From Silicimonas sp. (GTDB lineage: Bacteria > Pseudomonadota > Alphaproteobacteria > Rhodobacterales > Rhodobacteraceae): a stretch of 64,000 nucleotides of DNA. Below, one piece after another: positions 63,861 to 64,000 of this stretch (position 1 is the stretch's first letter; every line of letters begins with the position of its first letter). The notes beneath the pieces are model-generated. The model was not told the origin of the DNA. It saw only the letters and a list, made by a program, of their open reading frames with translations, and searched no databases. The position numbers were made by a program, and so were the translations under genes. The DNA lies in assembly GCA_022824525.1 (NCBI GenBank), contig JAJDZT010000119.1:22557-86556 (forward strand). Reading direction: 5' to 3'.

Positions 63861-64000
63861 GAGCCTGAATCATAATTAGTTAACATATTGTAATAATTAC
63901 GTTATTGCCCGCGCCACCCGTCGCATCAGGAACCGGCACGCGGCCAGTTGGACCCAGGCCAGAGAACTGGCCAAGGTCCGCTCCACGTCCTTTGCCAAGC
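63861..64000 (-). mobile_element. IS5-family-like insertion sequence, one end only
   Basis: The element end appears to start GAGCCTGAATCATAATTAG at 63861, an end type I recall for IS1031-like IS5 members. It is preceded by TGA (63858–63860), which fits the TNA target preference of that group. Inside, a transposase C-terminus on the minus strand runs off the right edge. The other end and the target duplication lie outside the window. The family label is inferred from the protein tail. Confidence 0.7.
63897..64000 (-). CDS. IS transposase, C-terminal end (partial at window edge)
   Basis: The reverse strand reads 34 codons ending with TAA at 63897–63899, including KDVERTLASSLAWVQLAAC and FLMRRVARAIT. 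This is the typical C-terminal tail of IS5-family DDE transposases. The catalytic domain is outside the window. Confidence 0.75.
   Translation of the reverse strand, partial: LAKDVERTLASSLAWVQLAACRFLMRRVARAIT

Noticed and set aside
63861..63886. ATG 63886 as true start of the fumarase
   Set aside because: The bases from 63861 onward look like the IS end, and the family requires roughly 100 more N-terminal residues including the cluster Cys.

Overview
The window looks like a chromosomal segment of an alphaproteobacterium of the Rhodobacteraceae (Roseobacter-like). The grounds are the moderately high GC, the mce–DUF1467 pair, the ScfR-type regulator, the abundance of TRAP and tripartite tricarboxylate (TTT) transporters, and protein wording typical of that family. 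I cannot name the genus. No rRNA, tRNA, CRISPR array or prophage was seen.

1–30 kb is mainly core genome. It starts with the 5' part of an FMN-dependent 2-hydroxyacid dehydrogenase (cut by the left edge) and an acyl-CoA dehydrogenase. Then come uvrD, carB, a GT87-like membrane protein, aspS, a BglII/BstYI-like endonuclease and an MT-A70 methyltransferase that flank an L,D-transpeptidase, a receiver-domain protein, mce, a nitroreductase, a histone-deacetylase-like amidohydrolase with a ferredoxin/double-CDGSH protein, folD, ogt, ileS, a VIT1/CCC1 protein, hemF, and a di-haem peroxidase whose start overlaps head-to-head with a Sel1-repeat gene.

30–35 kb carries a PhyH-family oxygenase divergent from an AraC regulator, then a DctQMP TRAP transporter.

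35–53 kb is the most coherent metabolic region. A divergent SucCD-like CoA ligase faces a GntR/FCD regulator followed by oxalyl-CoA decarboxylase (oxc), formyl-CoA:oxalate CoA-transferase (frc), a small membrane protein, a stand-alone homologue of the 10-formyl-THF hydrolase domain, a double Usp protein, a complete TTT transporter (tctCBA) and a ketopantoate-reductase-like protein. Beyond an ScfR/RamB-like regulator lie serine–glyoxylate aminotransferase (sgaA) and hydroxypyruvate reductase (hprA). The palindrome TGGTATACCA (one copy with a single change) precedes the ligase operon, gntR–oxc and sgaA–hprA. I infer a co-regulated oxalate/C1/serine-cycle module in which oxalate-derived formyl groups may be passed to tetrahydrofolate.

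53–64 kb holds gabD, a membrane-anchored GltB-like flavoprotein overlapping a class III aminotransferase, a TAXI-type TRAP system (binding protein, fused permease, Usp), a quinate/shikimate-dehydrogenase-like gene and a class I fumarase. The fumarase has lost its N-terminus: an IS5-like element, running off the right edge, is inserted at its first Fe–S-ligand cysteine codon.
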